Assembly: GCF_001637205.1 (NCBI RefSeq)
Contig: NZ_LVJH01000048.1
Span: 1 to 64,000 of the forward strand
Direction: 5' to 3'
Length of the DNA stretch: 64,000 bases
Origin: Paenibacillus glacialis
Lineage (GTDB): Bacteria > Bacillota > Bacilli > Paenibacillales > Paenibacillaceae
Positions 1 through 8,532 of the stretch are shown piece after piece. The stretch's first letter is position 1. Each line of letters opens with the position of its first letter. Both the position numbers and the translations under genes were made by a program. The notes under the pieces are model-generated. The model did not search any database. It saw only the letters and a program-made list of their open reading frames with translations, and had not been told where the DNA came from.

Positions 1-543
1 TAATTCAAGAGAAGTACGGTTACAGACTTTGTGAAAAGCCTTGTCATAACCAGGAAAGAGAAGGTCTAGAACGGCACGGAAATGAAGCTGTGTCTCGCCA
101 TAGAGTCCTGTCCAATGCTGGTATTGCCGACAAATGACACGAAGCTGTTGAACAGGATCGCTTAGCTCCAATTGAGGCTGAGGAGATTGTAAGTAAAAGA
201 CTTGAGCAATACGAATGGCATCGCTGGGGTCTGTTTTTATCTTTCGAACAGCTTTTTGTTTCAGTTGGTGGGTGAGTAACGGATTCAGAACAATGACGGA
301 ATAACCATGCGAAGAAAAGAAAGAAGCGATAGGCTTGGAATAGTTACCTGTGGCTTCTAAAACCACTTTTGGATCCTGACCGGAGACTGTCCTCATTTGC
401 TTCAAGATAGCTAGAAGATGATGAAGACCTTCATTGGAATGGGAAAATGGAAAAGGTTTGTACATACATTCGTGGTAGGAAAGAAAAGCAGCAGCGATAC
501 TTTTTCCCTTAGCAACATCGATACTTAGAACAGGATGATCCAT
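1..543 (-). CDS. IS110-family transposase, N-terminal part (cut by window edge)
   Basis: Reverse-strand frame open from ATG at 543 to the window edge, 181 codons. The start reads MDHPVLSIDVAKGK, and the frame holds VVLEATGNYSKP, then IKTDPSDAIRIA. These are the first D, the E and the following D of the RuvC-like DEDD domain of IS110 transposases. A GGAGGT ribosome site lies just upstream of the start (545-552 on the complement). IS110 enzymes are guided by an RNA from the non-coding end of the element. The C-terminal Tnp20 serine domain would lie left of the window, so intactness cannot be judged. It is the only gene in the first 28 kb read on the minus strand and it abuts the cassette array. 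Confidence 0.88.
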   Translation of the reverse strand, partial: MDHPVLSIDVAKGKSIAAAFLSYHECMYKPFPFSHSNEGLHHLLAILKQMRTVSGQDPKVVLEATGNYSKPIASFFSSHGYSVIVLNPLLTHQLKQKAVRKIKTDPSDAIRIAQVFYLQSPQPQLELSDPVQQLRVICRQYQHWTGLYGETQLHFRAVLDLLFPGYDKAFHKVCNRTSLEL

Positions 544-740
544 ATAACCTCCTTAATTTCACTGGGGCCAGCACTTTCGCTCTCCACAGGTTGGCACGGT
601 GATTCGGGTTCTAGGACCCAACCAGCTGAATCGGGGTATGAACAAAAGGCGAGGGCTTATAACACTTTATCTGGCGGGATCTATGTCCCAACAAAACATA
701 CGTTTTTCAGCCCAGTGTTTTCTCCAGTATAAAGAAAAAG
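544..740. mobile_element. non-coding end of the IS110-family element, possible bridge-RNA region
   Basis: About 200 bases without a credible gene lie upstream of the transposase, before the first attC-like repeat. In the IS110 subgroup the 5' non-coding end encodes the bridge RNA, so this is the expected place. The precise element end cannot be seen; it probably falls between about 700 and 770. The small ORF at 535-732 is not supported by a ribosome site. Confidence 0.4.
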
Positions 741-774
741 TCCATCCCCGAGCCAGTCGGGTATGAACTGAGAA

Positions 775-896
775 TACCAACATTATATTCACGCATCGGG
801 CATACGCCCTCGGTCCGGCAGAAGGATTTCGGGGAAGTAGAGACAGCCGGACACACCCAGCATTCGCTGGGCGTCGTGAATACGGGAACGTTAGGT
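775..896 (+). repeat. attC-like site E1
   Basis: Left core TACCAAC (weak), right core GTTAGGT at 890. Outer stem ATATTCACG pairs with CGTGAATA; inner stem TCCGGC pairs with GCCGGA; third hairpin CCCAGC-attc-GCTGGG. Its left core does not match a visible cassette because the insertion element lies upstream. Confidence 0.75.
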
Positions 897-929
897 GAAA
901 TTATTTCTAAAAGCAGAAAGGACAAAATT

Positions 930-1796
930 ATGAATCTCCAATCATTATTCAATGAACAAATTCAAACAGTAACTAAGCTTGGTGGGCATGCAAGCGATGT
1001 ATGGCATGTGAGAACTTCTCAAGAAGATGTTGTTGTTAGGTCTTCCGGTGTTAGTGAGGACTCAGATGCTCCCTTTATATTTGGATGCAACAAATTATTT
1101 GGTGTAGAACTTAACAAAACATTTGATCTTGAAATTATTAATAAAGAACTTTCACTTGTTAGTCCAATTCCAATTCCAAAATGTATTCGTAAAGGAGTAA
1201 TAGATGGAAGAGAGTTTGTGGTAGTCACCATGATGGTTGGTGAGAAAGTTGATCTAAAGAATGTACCAAGTTCTATTGCATATCAATTTGGCAGAGATCT
1301 AGCTGAAATACATAGCAATAAATTTACAAAGTGCGGAAACATAAAAGGAACTCTCAGATACAGTTTGGATGAATTTCATTTGAGGTTATTTGGAATTATT
1401 GAAAAGATAATTTCCCGATTCTATTCTGACAATAAAGTCATAGCTGATTTTTGGGAGACCTATAAGGATGAGGTAACATCATTACCATCTCCAGATTTTG
1501 CTGCTTTTATTATGGTTGATATGGATTCAAGGCAGATATTATCCGATGGAACAAGAGTAACTTCAATTGTAGATACAGAAGCCTATGTGATAGGACCAAA
1601 AGAGTTTGATTTAATAGCACTAGAGTATAATTTTAATCAAGAAACTGCGACTTCATTTAAGTTAGGATATCAATCAGTAACTCCCTTTCCAAATCTATCA
1701 CTGATAAGGAATACCTATAGATTCTTCTATGGATTAATGCAAGTAAAAGGTCCAATTGAGATTAATGATTGGATGACTAGACCAATTCTTTTTTAG
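930..1796 (+). CDS. C1: aminoglycoside-phosphotransferase-fold kinase-like protein
   Basis: 288 residues. I chose ATG 930 because AGAAAGGAC lies just upstream; the open frame extends leftwards only into the repeat. The C-terminal half has the layout of the APH/choline-kinase fold: FIMVDMDSRQIL stands where HGDxHxxNIL is expected and SIVDTEAYVIGPKEFDLIALEY where the IDWE...DLA metal-binding segment is expected. The catalytic aspartate is kept, but the preceding His and the loop Asn are replaced by Met and Gln. It may phosphorylate a small molecule; the substrate is unknown and resistance should not be assumed. Sole gene of a cassette with perfectly matching ends (GTTAGGT/ACCTAAC). Confidence 0.7.
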   Translation: MNLQSLFNEQIQTVTKLGGHASDVWHVRTSQEDVVVRSSGVSEDSDAPFIFGCNKLFGVELNKTFDLEIINKELSLVSPIPIPKCIRKGVIDGREFVVVTMMVGEKVDLKNVPSSIAYQFGRDLAEIHSNKFTKCGNIKGTLRYSLDEFHLRLFGIIEKIISRFYSDNKVIADFWETYKDEVTSLPSPDFAAFIMVDMDSRQILSDGTRVTSIVDTEAYVIGPKEFDLIALEYNFNQETATSFKLGYQSVTPFPNLSLIRNTYRFFYGLMQVKGPIEINDWMTRPILF

Positions 1797-1821
1797 CATA
1801 TCGAGGAAGAGAAATAACTTC

Positions 1822-1976
1822 ACCTAACACCACATTCCTACTGCGGGCATTCGCCCTTGATCGCTAGAAGGATTTTCAAGGAGTATATTCAGGCGATACA
1901 TTCAACCAGCTAAGTCTGACGACCCGGACCTACGGTCCTTAAGCTGCTTGAACGTCAGGAATGCCAAACGTTATGT
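1822..1976 (+). repeat. attC-like site E2
   Basis: ACCTAAC ... GTTATGT, 155 bp. Outer arms CATTCCTA and TCAGGAATG; inner arms GATCGC and GGCGAT; third arm CAGCTAAG and CTTAAGCTG. Confidence 0.87.
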
Positions 1977-2052
1977 GAAATCTTCGAAATACTGCAGAAG
2001 ACCTTAGAAATCCATAATAAAAAACTGAGGAAATGAAAATCGAAGGAGGAAT

Positions 2053-2298
2053 ATGATGGATACTTTTCTTGCCATATTTCCGATTGTTTGGTCTGCTTTT
2101 ATATATTCAATTATATTTTATCGTGTCTTTATTAAGGATAATGAGCATATTATAGGGAACATCGGCTTAATTGTAATTGCTAGTACATTACTTTTGCCGA
2201 ATGTTCAAAACCAATATATTGAATTATCATGTGTAATAATCAGTGTAGTGCTATTGGGCACTATTATTTATAAGGCTATAAAATCAAGAAATATATAA
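2053..2298 (+). CDS. C2: small integral membrane protein
   Basis: 81 residues starting MMDTFLAIFP behind a strong GAAGGAGGA site. Three hydrophobic stretches (about 5-24, 33-49 and 57-73) predict a small polytopic membrane protein, and the C-terminus is short and basic. No family recognised. It sits alone in a cassette whose ends match at six of seven core bases. Its function cannot be stated; the second ATG (2056) is an equally good start. Confidence 0.7.
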   Translation: MMDTFLAIFPIVWSAFIYSIIFYRVFIKDNEHIIGNIGLIVIASTLLLPNVQNQYIELSCVIISVVLLGTIIYKAIKSRNI

Positions 2299-2370
2299 TA
2301 ACAAAAGGTAGGATTAAAAAAGTAATATGGAGAGATTTTGAAAGGGTAATTCAATGAAGTCGAAGACTTC

Positions 2371-2530
2371 ACCTAACAAAACATTCCTACGTCGTCGCTT
2401 ACGCTCCTCGGTCGCCAAGAGGAATGTCGGAGAAGCGGATTCAGGCGACACATCCAACCAGCTAAGTCTGCCGACCCGTTCCCGTTGGTCACTTAAGCTG
2501 CTTGAACGTCAGGAATGCCAAACGTTAGGT
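2371..2530 (+). repeat. attC-like site E3
   Basis: ACCTAAC ... GTTAGGT, 160 bp. Outer arms CATTCCT/AGGAATG; inner arms GTCGCC/GGCGAC; third arm AGCTAAG/CTTAAGCT. A 67-codon ORF runs across it but reflects the repeat, not a gene. Confidence 0.88.
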
Positions 2531-2565
2531 GAAATCAGTTGTAAAAATTATTGTTGAGGTGAATC

Positions 2566-3384
2566 ATGGAAGAAGATATCATTCGAGTTGCAAGAGAGCT
2601 CTCAATTACAGCAATATTGAAAGCTGGTCAAGTAGCAAAAGATTACTTTGATAAAGGTATTGATCTTCAGGAAAAGGATATCTATGGTGATATTGTTACT
2701 GATGTTGACCATAAAGCAGAGAAAATTATATTGGATGAAATCTTGGATGTGTTTCCAGAACATCAAATCGATAGTGAAGAGAGTGGCAATAACGGAAAGA
2801 CAAGTGACTGGATTTGGATGATTGACCCATTGGATGGAACGAATAACTTTGCCATTGGTCTGCCGGTTTTTTCAATATCGATAACATTAATGTATAGATC
2901 AGAACCGGTTCTAGGCGTCGTTTATGAACCGCTAGTAAACCGACTCTATATAACCAGTAAAGAAGAAGGATCATTTTGTAATAATGAACAGTTGCAAGTT
3001 AAGAAGAAAGAGGAGATAAAAAAAGGTACAATTGCTTGGATTCAGGGTCATAAGGTACAAAACGATGAGAATGCTGTCAGATTGCGCCAGCATTTAGATC
3101 TTCATTTTAAAAGAATGATAAGATTATGGGCTCCAACGTTGCAATGGTGCATGCTGGCAAAAGGAGATATAGATGGAATTGTATTATATAACTCAGAGGG
3201 AGATGATTTATACTCTGGGATATTAATGGTTAAAGAAGCAGGAGGGATTGTCATAGATTTTGAAGGCAACCCCTTTAATGGAATGAATGAAGAGCCATAT
3301 TTAATTGCATGTCATCCAGAACATAAAGAATATTTTTTAAGAATAGTCAAAGAGGGACTGGGTTTAATCGAAGAGGTCAACTGA
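2566..3384 (+). CDS. C3: inositol-monophosphatase family phosphatase
   Basis: 272 residues, full length for the family. Metal and phosphate ligands are visible: DSEESG (69-74), the signature WMIDPLDGTNNF (about 84-95) with Asp87 and Asp90, and a C-terminal EGDDLYSGILMVKEAGG where the last Asp ligand and the Gly-rich end are expected. These enzymes hydrolyse small phosphate monoesters such as inositol-1-phosphate or PAP with Mg2+ in the cytoplasm; the substrate is open. The start ATG follows GAGGTGAATC. It is the only gene between E3 and E4, with perfectly matching cassette ends. Probably functional because all motifs are intact. Confidence 0.9.
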   Translation: MEEDIIRVARELSITAILKAGQVAKDYFDKGIDLQEKDIYGDIVTDVDHKAEKIILDEILDVFPEHQIDSEESGNNGKTSDWIWMIDPLDGTNNFAIGLPVFSISITLMYRSEPVLGVVYEPLVNRLYITSKEEGSFCNNEQLQVKKKEEIKKGTIAWIQGHKVQNDENAVRLRQHLDLHFKRMIRLWAPTLQWCMLAKGDIDGIVLYNSEGDDLYSGILMVKEAGGIVIDFEGNPFNGMNEEPYLIACHPEHKEYFLRIVKEGLGLIEEVN

Positions 3385-3388
3385 CATC

Positions 3389-3529
3389 ACCTAACAAAGC
3401 ATCTGCGCTGCGGGGCATTCGCCCCTTGGTTGTCAGGTGTATAATCTTAGGAGCTATCTCAGACAACACACGACCCGGCCTAAGATAAGAGCTATCTAAG
3501 GCCGGGTCGCAGATGCGGAAACGTTATAC
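3389..3529 (+). repeat. attC-like site E4 (single-hairpin type)
   Basis: ACCTAAC ... GTTATAC, 141 bp. Outer arms ATCTGCG/CGCAGAT. The third arm is a near-perfect hairpin centred on CTAAGATAAGAGCTATCTAAG-like sequence at about 3478-3507, replacing the CTAAG...CTTAAG arm of the common type. Confidence 0.85.
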
Positions 3530-3578
3530 GACATTACTGAATGGTTATCAAGAACGTTCAGATTAAGAGAGGTGAATA

Positions 3579-4001
3579 ATGACAATAAAATATATTTTGA
3601 ATTCAGAAAGGTCTATTTCCTCACAACAATTAAAGGATTTATATAATAACGTTGGTTGGTGGCCTGAAAGATCCCTAGAAGATATTAAACATATTTTAGT
3701 GCAAGGTATTGCACTAGGGGTATGGAATGAGAATAAATTAATAGGATTTTGCAGGGTATTAACAGATGGAAGATTTAGAGCCTATCTTGAAGATGTTTGT
3801 GTAGATGATGAATACAGAAATCAAGGAATTGGTAGGGAATTAATTGAAGTAATGTTAAGAGAATTAAAAGATATTCATATAATTTCATTATTTTGTGATG
3901 AAAACGATCAAGAATTTTATATGAAAAATAACTTCAAATCCACATCTCAAAGAGTAATGCATTGGAAACCCAAGTACGGATTTGTAAGTGATTCGGAGTA
4001 G
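3579..4001 (+). CDS. C4: GNAT family N-acetyltransferase
   Basis: 140 residues. The acetyl-CoA site is clear: an LEDVCVDDEYRNQGIGRELIE segment (written here in parts) gives the beta4 strand, then the Q-x-x-G-x-G/A pyrophosphate loop (NQGIG) and helix alpha3. The C-terminal FYMKNNF matches the usual Y-x-x-x-G-F closing motif. The substrate is unknown. The start ATG at 3579 follows AGAGGTGAATA. Cassette ends are GTTATAC and ATATAAC, one mismatch. Confidence 0.88.
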   Translation: MTIKYILNSERSISSQQLKDLYNNVGWWPERSLEDIKHILVQGIALGVWNENKLIGFCRVLTDGRFRAYLEDVCVDDEYRNQGIGRELIEVMLRELKDIHIISLFCDENDQEFYMKNNFKSTSQRVMHWKPKYGFVSDSE

Positions 4002-4012
4002 TCAGTAACGTC

Positions 4013-4171
4013 ATATAACATTACATTTCAGCGTCGTCGCTGTCGCTCCTTGGTCGCCAAGGGGATTTTCTATGAAGTGGAATCAGGCGACACATTCATC
4101 CGGCTAAGTCTGACGACCCGGCACTTCGTGTCTTAAGCCGATTGAACGTCAGAAATGCGGATACGTTATCA
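4013..4171 (+). repeat. attC-like site E5
   Basis: ATATAAC ... GTTATCA, 159 bp. Outer CATTTC/GAAATG; inner GTCGCC/GGCGAC; third arm CGGCTAAG/CTTAAGCCG. Confidence 0.86.
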
Positions 4172-4213
4172 GAAATGATTGCAAGATAATGTAAAAAGAT
4201 ATATTGTAGAAAC

Positions 4214-4242
4214 TTGACTTCAAGCGCAATTTTTATTAATAC
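4214..4242 (+). promoter_or_regulatory. candidate sigma-A promoter inside cassette C5
   Basis: TTGACT (4214-4219), 17-base spacer, TAATAC (4237-4242), about 90 bases before the ankyrin gene. This would let the cassette be expressed without an upstream array promoter. Confidence 0.55.
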
Positions 4243-4329
4243 TACAAAAATTAAAAAGATGGTAAAATGTAGAGTTTATATGGTGATGAAGAAAATTTAT
4301 AAATTCTAACGTAAGGAGAGAAAGCACGT

Positions 4330-5385
4330 ATGGGCAAGAAGAAAAAAACCTTACCGAAAAATTTCGATGAACTAATTAATGCAGGCGACATATCAGCATT
4401 AAAAGAAGTATTTACCCAATGCGAATTGGATGCCCGTGGCGGTTACAGTAAATCAACAGCCTTGAGCTTTTTCAATATACCGAATGAATTGGTTCGCTGG
4501 CTCGTGGAACAGGGTGCTGATATAAATGCTAGAGACAATTACAGAAAAACGCCTTTGCACAAACATGCAATGAGTTGGAACGGTAATACTGAATTACTGC
4601 TTGATTTGGGTGCAGATATAGAAGCCATTGATTATCAAAACGAGACGCCATTATTTGCCGCCGCAGGTTCATTTAAACCAAAAGCGGTTCAAACGTTGGT
4701 TACTAAAGGAGCAAATATCAATGCAGAAAATAAGATGAAACAGACTCCATTAGCAAAAGCTTTGGCATGTTGCAGAAACGCGGATATTGTCAATATGGCG
4801 GAAGTTGCCGATATTTTGCTTAACGCTAAAACAGTAGTAATGCCGGAAATGAAAGACTTTATTAAGCGAATCGGAAGCGACTTTGAATTTCATAGAGATG
4901 GCTTTAATAAAGAATATTTGAATCAAACCGATGAGGCACTTTTACGTCTATATGAGCTATTTGATGTTCCTCCAGTAGAGAAGCGAAAGATGCACGACGA
5001 TGCCTCTTCAATAACAGTAACAACAAAGGGTTGGCAGGCGCAACATAATGAACTCTGGAATTTACTAATTCCTTCAAAAGGACATGCGAAAACCGTACAG
5101 GGTGAGGTTATCCGTATTACAGGTAAAGTGTCATACGAAATTTTAGATAATGGCGGTATCAACTGGGATAATCAATATCGTAAAATGCTCAATACTTTAA
5201 TACATTATTTTAGCTTGGGCACACCATTAAATGCAGCTGCACTTCAAGAGGCAGTAACATTAGCGAAAGAACTTCACAACGGAAATGGTAGTGTTGAACC
5301 TGCGAGACTGTGTGAGCTGTCAGTGCATTGGGTACTCAGCAATCCGAATCCTATTACTCTAGAACAGCCTGTCTATAAGCGATAA
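4330..5385 (+). CDS. C5: ankyrin-repeat protein with unknown C-terminal domain
   Basis: 351 residues, starting after TAAGGAGAGAAAGCACGT. At least three ankyrin repeats lie between about residues 58 and 150, seen as the phrases GADINARDNYRKTPLHKHA, GADIEAIDYQNETPLFAAA and GANINAENKMKQTPLAKAL. Residues about 165-351 form a separate region without a recognised motif (polar, aromatic, ends LEQPVYKR). Ankyrin repeats mediate protein binding; partner and role are unknown. No signal peptide or membrane segment. This is one of the largest cassettes and the one with the clearest own promoter and terminator. Ends match perfectly (GTTATCA/TGATAAC). Confidence 0.82.
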   Translation: MGKKKKTLPKNFDELINAGDISALKEVFTQCELDARGGYSKSTALSFFNIPNELVRWLVEQGADINARDNYRKTPLHKHAMSWNGNTELLLDLGADIEAIDYQNETPLFAAAGSFKPKAVQTLVTKGANINAENKMKQTPLAKALACCRNADIVNMAEVADILLNAKTVVMPEMKDFIKRIGSDFEFHRDGFNKEYLNQTDEALLRLYELFDVPPVEKRKMHDDASSITVTTKGWQAQHNELWNLLIPSKGHAKTVQGEVIRITGKVSYEILDNGGINWDNQYRKMLNTLIHYFSLGTPLNAAALQEAVTLAKELHNGNGSVEPARLCELSVHWVLSNPNPITLEQPVYKR

Positions 5386-5743
5386 CTTATGTTCGATTTA
5401 TTTAACGTATATAATAAGCATTTTCTGCGCAAAATACATCCCCTTTTTCTAAGCACTCTCTAACTATGAAAAGGGGATATTTGTATAGTTCAATACAACA
5501 AGAAATGTAAATATGATAATATCTGAAATACATAGTTAGTTTGTGTTCCAAGCTAGGTTACCCTAATGAAACATGAAGATTAGGAAATAGTAAATAATTT
5601 AAGAACCGACTCTAGGCTAGGTTTTGATCAAAGAGATTGCGGCGCATTCAGAGTAGAATTTTATAAAGAAATATAAAGAACGAAGAGAAATGAAGTAACT
5701 AATGAAGTGAGTTGTAGAGTAACTCGAAGAAGGCAATCACATC
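5386..5743. other. long non-coding tail of cassette C5
   Basis: About 360 bases without a supported gene. It contains the inverted repeat described at 5434-5485; beyond that I see only AT-rich sequence and, near its end, the CTCGAAGAAGG box that recurs before many cassette ends. Confidence 0.5.
5434..5485 (+). terminator. inverted repeat after ankyrin gene, likely terminator
   Basis: Arms ATCCCCTTTTTC and GAAAAGGGGAT are separated by 18 bases, about 50 bases after the stop codon. The run of T after the stem is short (ATTTGTAT), so termination efficiency is uncertain. Confidence 0.55.
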
Positions 5744-5902
5744 TGATAACAACGCATTCCTACTGCGGGCATTCGCCCTTGATCGCCAAGAAGGATTTCA
5801 AAGGGGGTTATTCAGGCTACACATCCAATCGGCTAAGTGGCGGAGCCACCCGGACCTGCGGTCCTTAAGCCGCTTGAACGTCAGGAATGCCAAACGTTAT
5901 GT
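5744..5902 (+). repeat. attC-like site E6
   Basis: TGATAAC ... GTTATGT, 159 bp. Outer GCATTCCTA/TCAGGAATGC; inner GATCGCC/GGCTAC (imperfect); third arm CGGCTAAG/CTTAAGCCG. Confidence 0.86.
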
Positions 5903-5951
5903 GAAACCAGTGGAAATAAGACAAATAATAAAACCATAAGAGGACAAAAAC

Positions 5952-6404
5952 ATGGCAAAAAATATTATTGTTACGGGTGGAGCAATTATTAAAGATGATA
6001 GAGGAAGAATACTATTACAGAAACGATCGGATTATGGAGATTGGGGATTACCTGGAGGTGGTATGGAAGCTGGAGAGACAATAGAAGAAACAATGATTAG
6101 GGAAGTTAAGGAAGAGACTGGTTTAGAAATTAAAGAATATAAATTGTCTTCAGTATATACAGGTCCCCGAATGGAATATCAGTATCCAGATGGAAATAAA
6201 GTTGTTTTTGTAATGTTCTTATTTAATGTTATAGCTGATTTAAGTAATGGACTCGTAGAGGATGATGGGACGCTTATCTACAATGACAAAAATAATGAAT
6301 CATTACAATTGAGTGAAGACATAGAAATAGAGAAAATTAATAGCGTCCAAAAACCTGTATTTATAGATTTAAAGGAAGGAAATATAGAAATATTAAGGAA
6401 CTAA
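5952..6404 (+). CDS. C6: Nudix hydrolase
   Basis: 150 residues. A complete Nudix box spans about residues 36-58: GGGMEAGE, then REVKEETGL, giving the G-x5-E-x7-REVxEExGL pattern that binds the divalent metal. The N-terminal strand reads VTGGAIIKDDRGRILLQKR. Such enzymes hydrolyse nucleoside diphosphates linked to another moiety; the exact substrate cannot be told. The start ATG 5952 follows AAGAGGACAAAA. Single gene of a cassette with perfect ends GTTATGT/ACATAAC. Confidence 0.92.
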   Translation: MAKNIIVTGGAIIKDDRGRILLQKRSDYGDWGLPGGGMEAGETIEETMIREVKEETGLEIKEYKLSSVYTGPRMEYQYPDGNKVVFVMFLFNVIADLSNGLVEDDGTLIYNDKNNESLQLSEDIEIEKINSVQKPVFIDLKEGNIEILRN

Positions 6405-6439
6405 GAAATGTAGGATTATTCAAAGAAGTCACTGGCATC

Positions 6440-6602
6440 ACATAACATTGCATTATCACAGCAGTCGCTACGCTCCTTTGGTCACTAGGAGGAAGTTCAT
6501 AGAAGTTAATTCAGGTGACACATCCAACCAGCTAAGTGGCATAGCCACCCGGACCTACGGTCCTTAAGCTGTTTGGACGTCGGTAATGCGCGAACGTTAT
6601 GT
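6440..6602 (+). repeat. attC-like site E7
   Basis: ACATAAC ... GTTATGT, 163 bp. Outer GCATTA/TAATGC; inner TCAC/GGTGA; third arm CAGCTAAG/CTTAAGCTG. Confidence 0.86.
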
Positions 6603-6664
6603 GAAAGTTCTGAAAACTATGTAAATCAATCTTAAAACTATGTTTGAGATTGGAGAGAATTACT

Positions 6665-7459
6665 ATGAAGTTAGGGATGCCTTCTTTGATAGAATTTAAC
6701 ACACTAGAACAGAATGTAAAACTTTGTCATGACTTAAGACTAGATTTTATTGAATTGAACATGAATCTACCAATTTGTATGCCTGAGAGTCTAGATTATA
6801 AAGAAATCAGAAGAATTAAGAAGGATTACGGAATCCAATTTACTATTCATTTGCCAGAAGAATTGGATCTGTCTTCATTTCATCCTTCAATAAGAAGAGG
6901 ACATCTAGAGAGATGTAAAGAAACAATTGAGTGGGCAAACATGGCTGAGATAACAACTCTTAATATGCATTTGAATAATGGGATTTATTTTACGTTACCC
7001 CATCAAAAAACATGGATTAATGAACAATATCAAACAGAATTTAAACAAGTGTTGTATGAATCTTATACCAATTTATATACGATCGCCGAATCAACAGGTG
7101 TTGAATTGTGTATTGAGAACACTTGTAATTTTCATTTACCTTTTATCAGTAATGCATTAGAAATGTTAAAATCGTTTGAAAATTTTAATCTTACTTGGGA
7201 TGTCGGGCACGATGCAAAGGCTAATTATTTTGAAGAACCAACATTCATGAGATTTAAGGATCGTATAAAGCATATGCATCTTCATGACTACAATGGTAAA
7301 TCTGATCATCAGGAGCTATATACCGGTACCATTCCAATAAATGATAGGCTCCAATTTGCATATGACCATGATTTATCTGTAGTAATTGAGGTAAAAACAA
7401 GTGAATCATTAAAGAAATCAATAAATCAAGTAAGAAACGATTTTGTGGTTAATTCATAG
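6665..7459 (+). CDS. C7: sugar phosphate isomerase/epimerase (xylose-isomerase-like TIM barrel)
   Basis: 264 residues from ATG 6665, chosen because GGAGAG lies eight bases upstream; the frame is open 21 bases further left. The pattern fits AP-endonuclease-2/xylose-isomerase barrels: FTIHLPEEL, TLNMHLNN, VELCIENT, LTWDVGHDA, IKHMHLHDY and a final VVIEVK strand. His, Glu and Asp residues at strand ends could form the metal site (E in IENT, D and H in WDVGHD, H in HLHD). The reaction is unknown. Cassette ends match perfectly (GTTATGT/ACATAAC). Confidence 0.82.
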   Translation: MKLGMPSLIEFNTLEQNVKLCHDLRLDFIELNMNLPICMPESLDYKEIRRIKKDYGIQFTIHLPEELDLSSFHPSIRRGHLERCKETIEWANMAEITTLNMHLNNGIYFTLPHQKTWINEQYQTEFKQVLYESYTNLYTIAESTGVELCIENTCNFHLPFISNALEMLKSFENFNLTWDVGHDAKANYFEEPTFMRFKDRIKHMHLHDYNGKSDHQELYTGTIPINDRLQFAYDHDLSVVIEVKTSESLKKSINQVRNDFVVNS

Positions 7460-7473
7460 AAGTCAGAACCTTC

Positions 7474-7634
7474 ACATAACACCATATTCACGCTGCGGGC
7501 CTTACGGCCTTGGTCACCAAGGGGGATTTCGGAGAAGTGGATTCAGGTGACAACCCTGCACTGGCTAAGTCCGTCGGACCCGGCGCTCACGCGCCTTAAG
7601 CCAGTGAGGGTTCGTGAATACCCAAACGTTATCT
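7474..7634 (+). repeat. attC-like site E8
   Basis: ACATAAC ... GTTATCT, 161 bp. Outer ATATTCACG/CGTGAATA; inner TCACC/GGTGA; third arm CTGGCTAAG/CTTAAGCCAG with the small hairpin GGCGCTCACGCGCC on top. Confidence 0.88.
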
Positions 7635-7698
7635 GAAAGGAACGCAAGATTATTAAAGACTTCACAAACTATTTAGTTTGTTCATGGAGGTCCGACCA

Positions 7699-8160
7699 AT
7701 GTATGCTGTTGTTGCGAATGTGGTAAAAGACAATCAACTTAGAGTTGGAGCAAAGGTATATATTTTATTTTGTCACGGAATGGCTGAGAACCCAAAAGTG
7801 TATGGAATGGCTAGAGACGGAAAACGAATCGAGAAATATATGCCTTATAAACGATTAATTAAATTCAGGGTGCAATGGCTTCCGGAGCATATTAGAGATA
7901 GAGTAATCTGGAAGTATGAAGATAAAGGAGTAGCAGAACAAGTAGCAAAAACTCTTGAGTTGATGTGGACTAATGTTCGTTTATTTGATGAACAAGGAAA
8001 TCAAATCAGAGAAGGTGTTTCTGCAAGTGAAGCCTTTAATATAGCTAGAAAGATAAAATTCATTGATAAGACTTATAGATTTAAAAAAGATAGTAAGTTC
8101 AAAATCATTATAAAGACAATTAACAAGAAAATAAATAATAATGATGAAGAGAACATTTGA
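7699..8160 (+). CDS. C8: protein of unknown function
   Basis: 153 residues from ATG 7699, chosen because GGAGG lies eight bases upstream; an in-frame TTG at 7678 lies before that site. It starts MYAVVANVVKDNQLRVGAKVYILFCHG, which looks like a small beta-barrel, then a central mixed region and a very basic, lysine-rich C-terminal 30 residues. No family recognised and no membrane segment. Cassette ends are perfect partners (GTTATCT/AGATAAC). Confidence 0.65.
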   Translation: MYAVVANVVKDNQLRVGAKVYILFCHGMAENPKVYGMARDGKRIEKYMPYKRLIKFRVQWLPEHIRDRVIWKYEDKGVAEQVAKTLELMWTNVRLFDEQGNQIREGVSASEAFNIARKIKFIDKTYRFKKDSKFKIIIKTINKKINNNDEENI

Positions 8161-8191
8161 TGCTAGAGATTTCGAAGAAGGCGTTCCCATC

Positions 8192-8351
8192 AGATAACAC
8201 CATATCTACGCTACGGGCTACGCCCTTGGTTCGTAAGACGAGGTAGGCAGGGAAGCCGATTCAGCTCACAACCCTGCGAGGCCAAGTCCTTCGGACCCAG
8301 GAGCGTATGCTCCTTTAAGCCTCTCGGGTTCGTAGATACAAAACGTTAGAT
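8192..8351 (+). repeat. attC-like site E9
   Basis: AGATAAC ... GTTAGAT, 160 bp. Outer ATATCTACG/CGTAGATA, a compensatory version of the E8 stem. The inner arms are poorly conserved here; third arm GAGGCCAAG/CTTTAAGCCTC. Confidence 0.85.
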
Positions 8352-8532
8352 GAAATTATTGGGGATGTTAAACCTTAAAAATAGAGAAGGGCGGTGAAAA
8401 CCATATTAGTTGAGATAGATTGCTATCCCAATCGAATGGTCCTTCGTTCAGAGAAAGGTAGTGAAAGAGAACTGAGAGATATGATCTAAAATTTTCTATA
8501 GAATAATAAATTTCAAAAGAAAGGGGGGAATT

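Noticed and set aside
535..732. 65-codon ORF
   Set aside because: It lies in the non-coding end of the IS110-family element and has no good ribosome site.
2354..2557. 67-codon ORF
   Set aside because: It lies across repeat E3; its sequence is repeat sequence and there is no ribosome site.
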